In this document: positions 12,764-14,249 of the stretch, in pieces | Layout: every line of letters starts with the position of its first letter | How positions within the stretch are numbered: position 1 is the stretch's first letter | Source of the DNA: Clostridia bacterium | Lineage (GTDB): Bacteria; Bacillota_A; Clostridia; Christensenellales; Borkfalkiaceae | Direction: 5' to 3' | NCBI GenBank assembly: GCA_017621955.1 | Contig: JAGASB010000091.1 | Span: 1 to 14,249, forward strand | Length of the DNA: 14,249 bases | Position numbers and translations under genes: made by a program | The notes under the pieces: model-generated | The model's database searches: none | What the model was told of the DNA's origin: nothing | Seen by the model: the letters and a program-made list of their open reading frames with translations, nothing else

Positions 12764-14249
12764 CTAGCCGTTTTCATATCGCATATCGGCATCCCAAAGC
12801 AAACACGTATAATCAAGTTCTAATCCTTGCACTTGAATTTCCGTCGCTGCATCTTCAAGATAATTAGATGCTCTTGTGTCAATTTTATCTTCCAAGAACC
12901 AATGAACCGCGTTTTCATCACCTGAAGGTAAAACGTGTATTCCCAAAGGCTTAAATCTTGCCGATTCCTTTGTTATAAGAACGCCTGTGCGTTCCGTTCC
13001 CCTAACTTTATCGTGCAACCACCTTTTTGCCTTTTCCATATCCCTTGTAAGCACAATAGGATACTTGTCCTTAATTTCTTTATATAATTCTGCGGCAGTA
13101 GGCTCAATCGCAAGTACTGCGTGAACAAACGCGGAAAGTTTTTCTGCTCTATAAGAACGTAAAGAAACCGCAAGGTGTAAATTATCAGAATATGTAACCT
13201 TATCGTTCTTCTCAAGCAATTCGTTAACTTTACCTTCAGCGTATTCTGCTTCCGTCAATTTTGATGAAATGTAAACGTTCCAATGCGGGAATTTTTCATT
13301 AAGCGCGTTAATCCACTCGGAAATACCTGCTTCGCCCGTGTTAATTTCTTGACCGCCACCAACAAGGCATATAATTGTTGCCCAGTCTTCACGTTGGTCA
13401 AGCGACCAAATCAAAAATGCCGCTTCAGACATAGGGAAATTAGGAACTTTCAATTTATTACCGTAAGTTCCACCTCTTTTAAGATAATCAGCAAGTCTTT
13501 TATGCGTCCAAGAACGTTGCGCCTCGTCAAAAATTGCAACGTGTTCCACTTCACCGTAGCCAGATTCTGCAAGTTTTACCGCTTTTTCTTCATCAATCTC
13601 TAAAATACCGTTTTCAACAGGATTTTTAATTTTTGCAAGCATATTATCACGATAACGGTGGATTATTTGAATAAATTTACCCACCTCTCTGCGAGAATCT
13701 GAAAGTTTTTTACTTTCGTTTCTATCGCGACATTTTTGATAATTATCTTTTGCAAGAGCTTCAGTTAATACCGCAACCAACGGTCCATTGCCCGAAAGGT
13801 AAACCGCGCCTTCATCTTCAATAGGCTTATCTTGTCCTTGATAAGTTTGTCTTACGGCAACATCAAGCCCAACAAGCGTTTTCCCTGCACCAGGAACGCC
13901 TGTTACAAAACAAATGCTTTTTTCGCGATTAGTTTTGCTTTTTTGTATTACGTCAAGGATATAGGCAATCGTTGCATCAGTAGAAACCTTATCCGCTTCG
14001 TGTCTAGTGATATCTTCTACTGAATGGCTTTCATAAAGCGTTTTCGCTGCTTCAATAATAGTAGGCGTCGGTGCATACGGGCTAATAATCCAATCAGGAT
14101 TAACTTCCGGCTCATTTGGATATTTATCTAGGATTTTCGATATTAAATTTGCAACACCTGCTTCGCCAGTAACAAGCGGATTAACTACTCTATCATCATA
14201 AACAGACATTTTAATATCTGTTGAAGAATTACGATAATTTGTTGCTACT
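12764..14249 (-). CDS. DUF2075 / Schlafen-group helicase, 5' partial, amber-interrupted
   Basis: This is a superfamily 1-like DNA/RNA helicase of the DUF2075 (Schlafen group 3-like) family. Numbered from the ATG at 14209, Walker A is TGVPGAGKT (103-111) and Walker B FDEAQRSW (227-234). A sensor segment IICLVGGGQEINTGE follows in the middle, and EIQVQGLELDYT near 457-468 acts as motif V. That ATG has no ribosome site, and the frame stays open to the window edge (VATNYRNSSTDIK precedes it), so I treat the gene as truncated by the window and starting further right. It stops at an in-frame TAG (12766-12764) just before the motif VI segment. Codon use looks less AT-biased than in the 6000-12500 cargo genes. 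Relatives occur in phage-defence and mobile-element loci. Confidence 0.88.
   Translation of the reverse strand, partial: VATNYRNSSTDIKMSVYDDRVVNPLVTGEAGVANLISKILDKYPNEPEVNPDWIISPYAPTPTIIEAAKTLYESHSVEDITRHEADKVSTDATIAYILDVIQKSKTNREKSICFVTGVPGAGKTLVGLDVAVRQTYQGQDKPIEDEGAVYLSGNGPLVAVLTEALAKDNYQKCRDRNESKKLSDSRREVGKFIQIIHRYRDNMLAKIKNPVENGILEIDEEKAVKLAESGYGEVEHVAIFDEAQRSWTHKRLADYLKRGGTYGNKLKVPNFPMSEAAFLIWSLDQREDWATIICLVGGGQEINTGEAGISEWINALNEKFPHWNVYISSKLTEAEYAEGKVNELLEKNDKVTYSDNLHLAVSLRSYRAEKLSAFVHAVLAIEPTAAELYKEIKDKYPIVLTRDMEKAKRWLHDKVRGTERTGVLITKESARFKPLGIHVLPSGDENAVHWFLEDKIDTRASNYLEDAATEIQVQGLELDYTCLLWDADMRYENG

Noticed and set aside
12503..14249. Reassignment of TAG to a sense codon across the whole element
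   Set aside because: All other long genes are uninterrupted by TAG, and a recoded element would be expected to show several in-frame TAGs. A single event is simpler.
1..14249. CRISPR array or insertion sequence
   Set aside because: No regularly spaced repeats of array type, and no transposase gene with terminal inverted repeats, are visible.

Overview
The window is AT-rich DNA of Bacillota/Clostridia type. Evidence for this is strong AGGAGG ribosome sites, consensus sigma-A promoters with extended -10 boxes, TAA-dominated stops, and a tRNA-Leu(TAA)-derived attachment site. It reads as one end of an integrative mobile element plus its cargo. Every credible gene lies on the minus strand, so transcription runs from the right edge towards the attachment site on the left.

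Left end (1-2030): the 3' part of a tRNA-Leu(TAA), from anticodon loop to CCA, lies at 218-272 with no 5' half, followed at once by an intrinsic terminator. Next comes a 250-bp non-coding stretch dense in palindromes and short repeats, then a tyrosine recombinase gene with its own promoter. Several of the repeats recur at the integrase promoter, inside the integrase gene and inside the element operon.

Element-core operon (about 1995-4957): an extended -10 promoter at 4952 drives a leader carrying two intrinsic terminators and a 12-codon leader peptide. Behind it lie two tandem, diverged DUF6100-like proteins, a small 61-aa protein, and a roughly 400-aa winged-helix-like element protein that is split by a +1 frameshift. 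A strong terminator closes the operon at 1995-2024.

Regulatory segment (4880-6100): a gene for a 194-aa protein with an HTH-like C-terminus, its promoter with a 21-bp-period direct repeat, and a very compact promoter-plus-terminator unit that could make an RNA of about 65 nt.

Cargo (6100-14249): a four-gene set encoding an AlbA_2 (Schlafen-type) domain protein, a Dam-family adenine methyltransferase, a HerA ATPase and a NurA-like nuclease with a zinc ribbon. Its last three genes are tightly spaced or overlapping. This looks like a methylation-linked DNA-processing or restriction (anti-phage) cassette and is the most interesting part. Upstream in the same orientation are a HEPN-like protein, an unknown acidic protein, and a DUF2075/Schlafen-group helicase. 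The helicase runs off the right edge and is interrupted by an in-frame TAG just before its motif VI segment. By eye, 6000-12500 is more AT-rich than the helicase and the element core, which fits acquired cargo.
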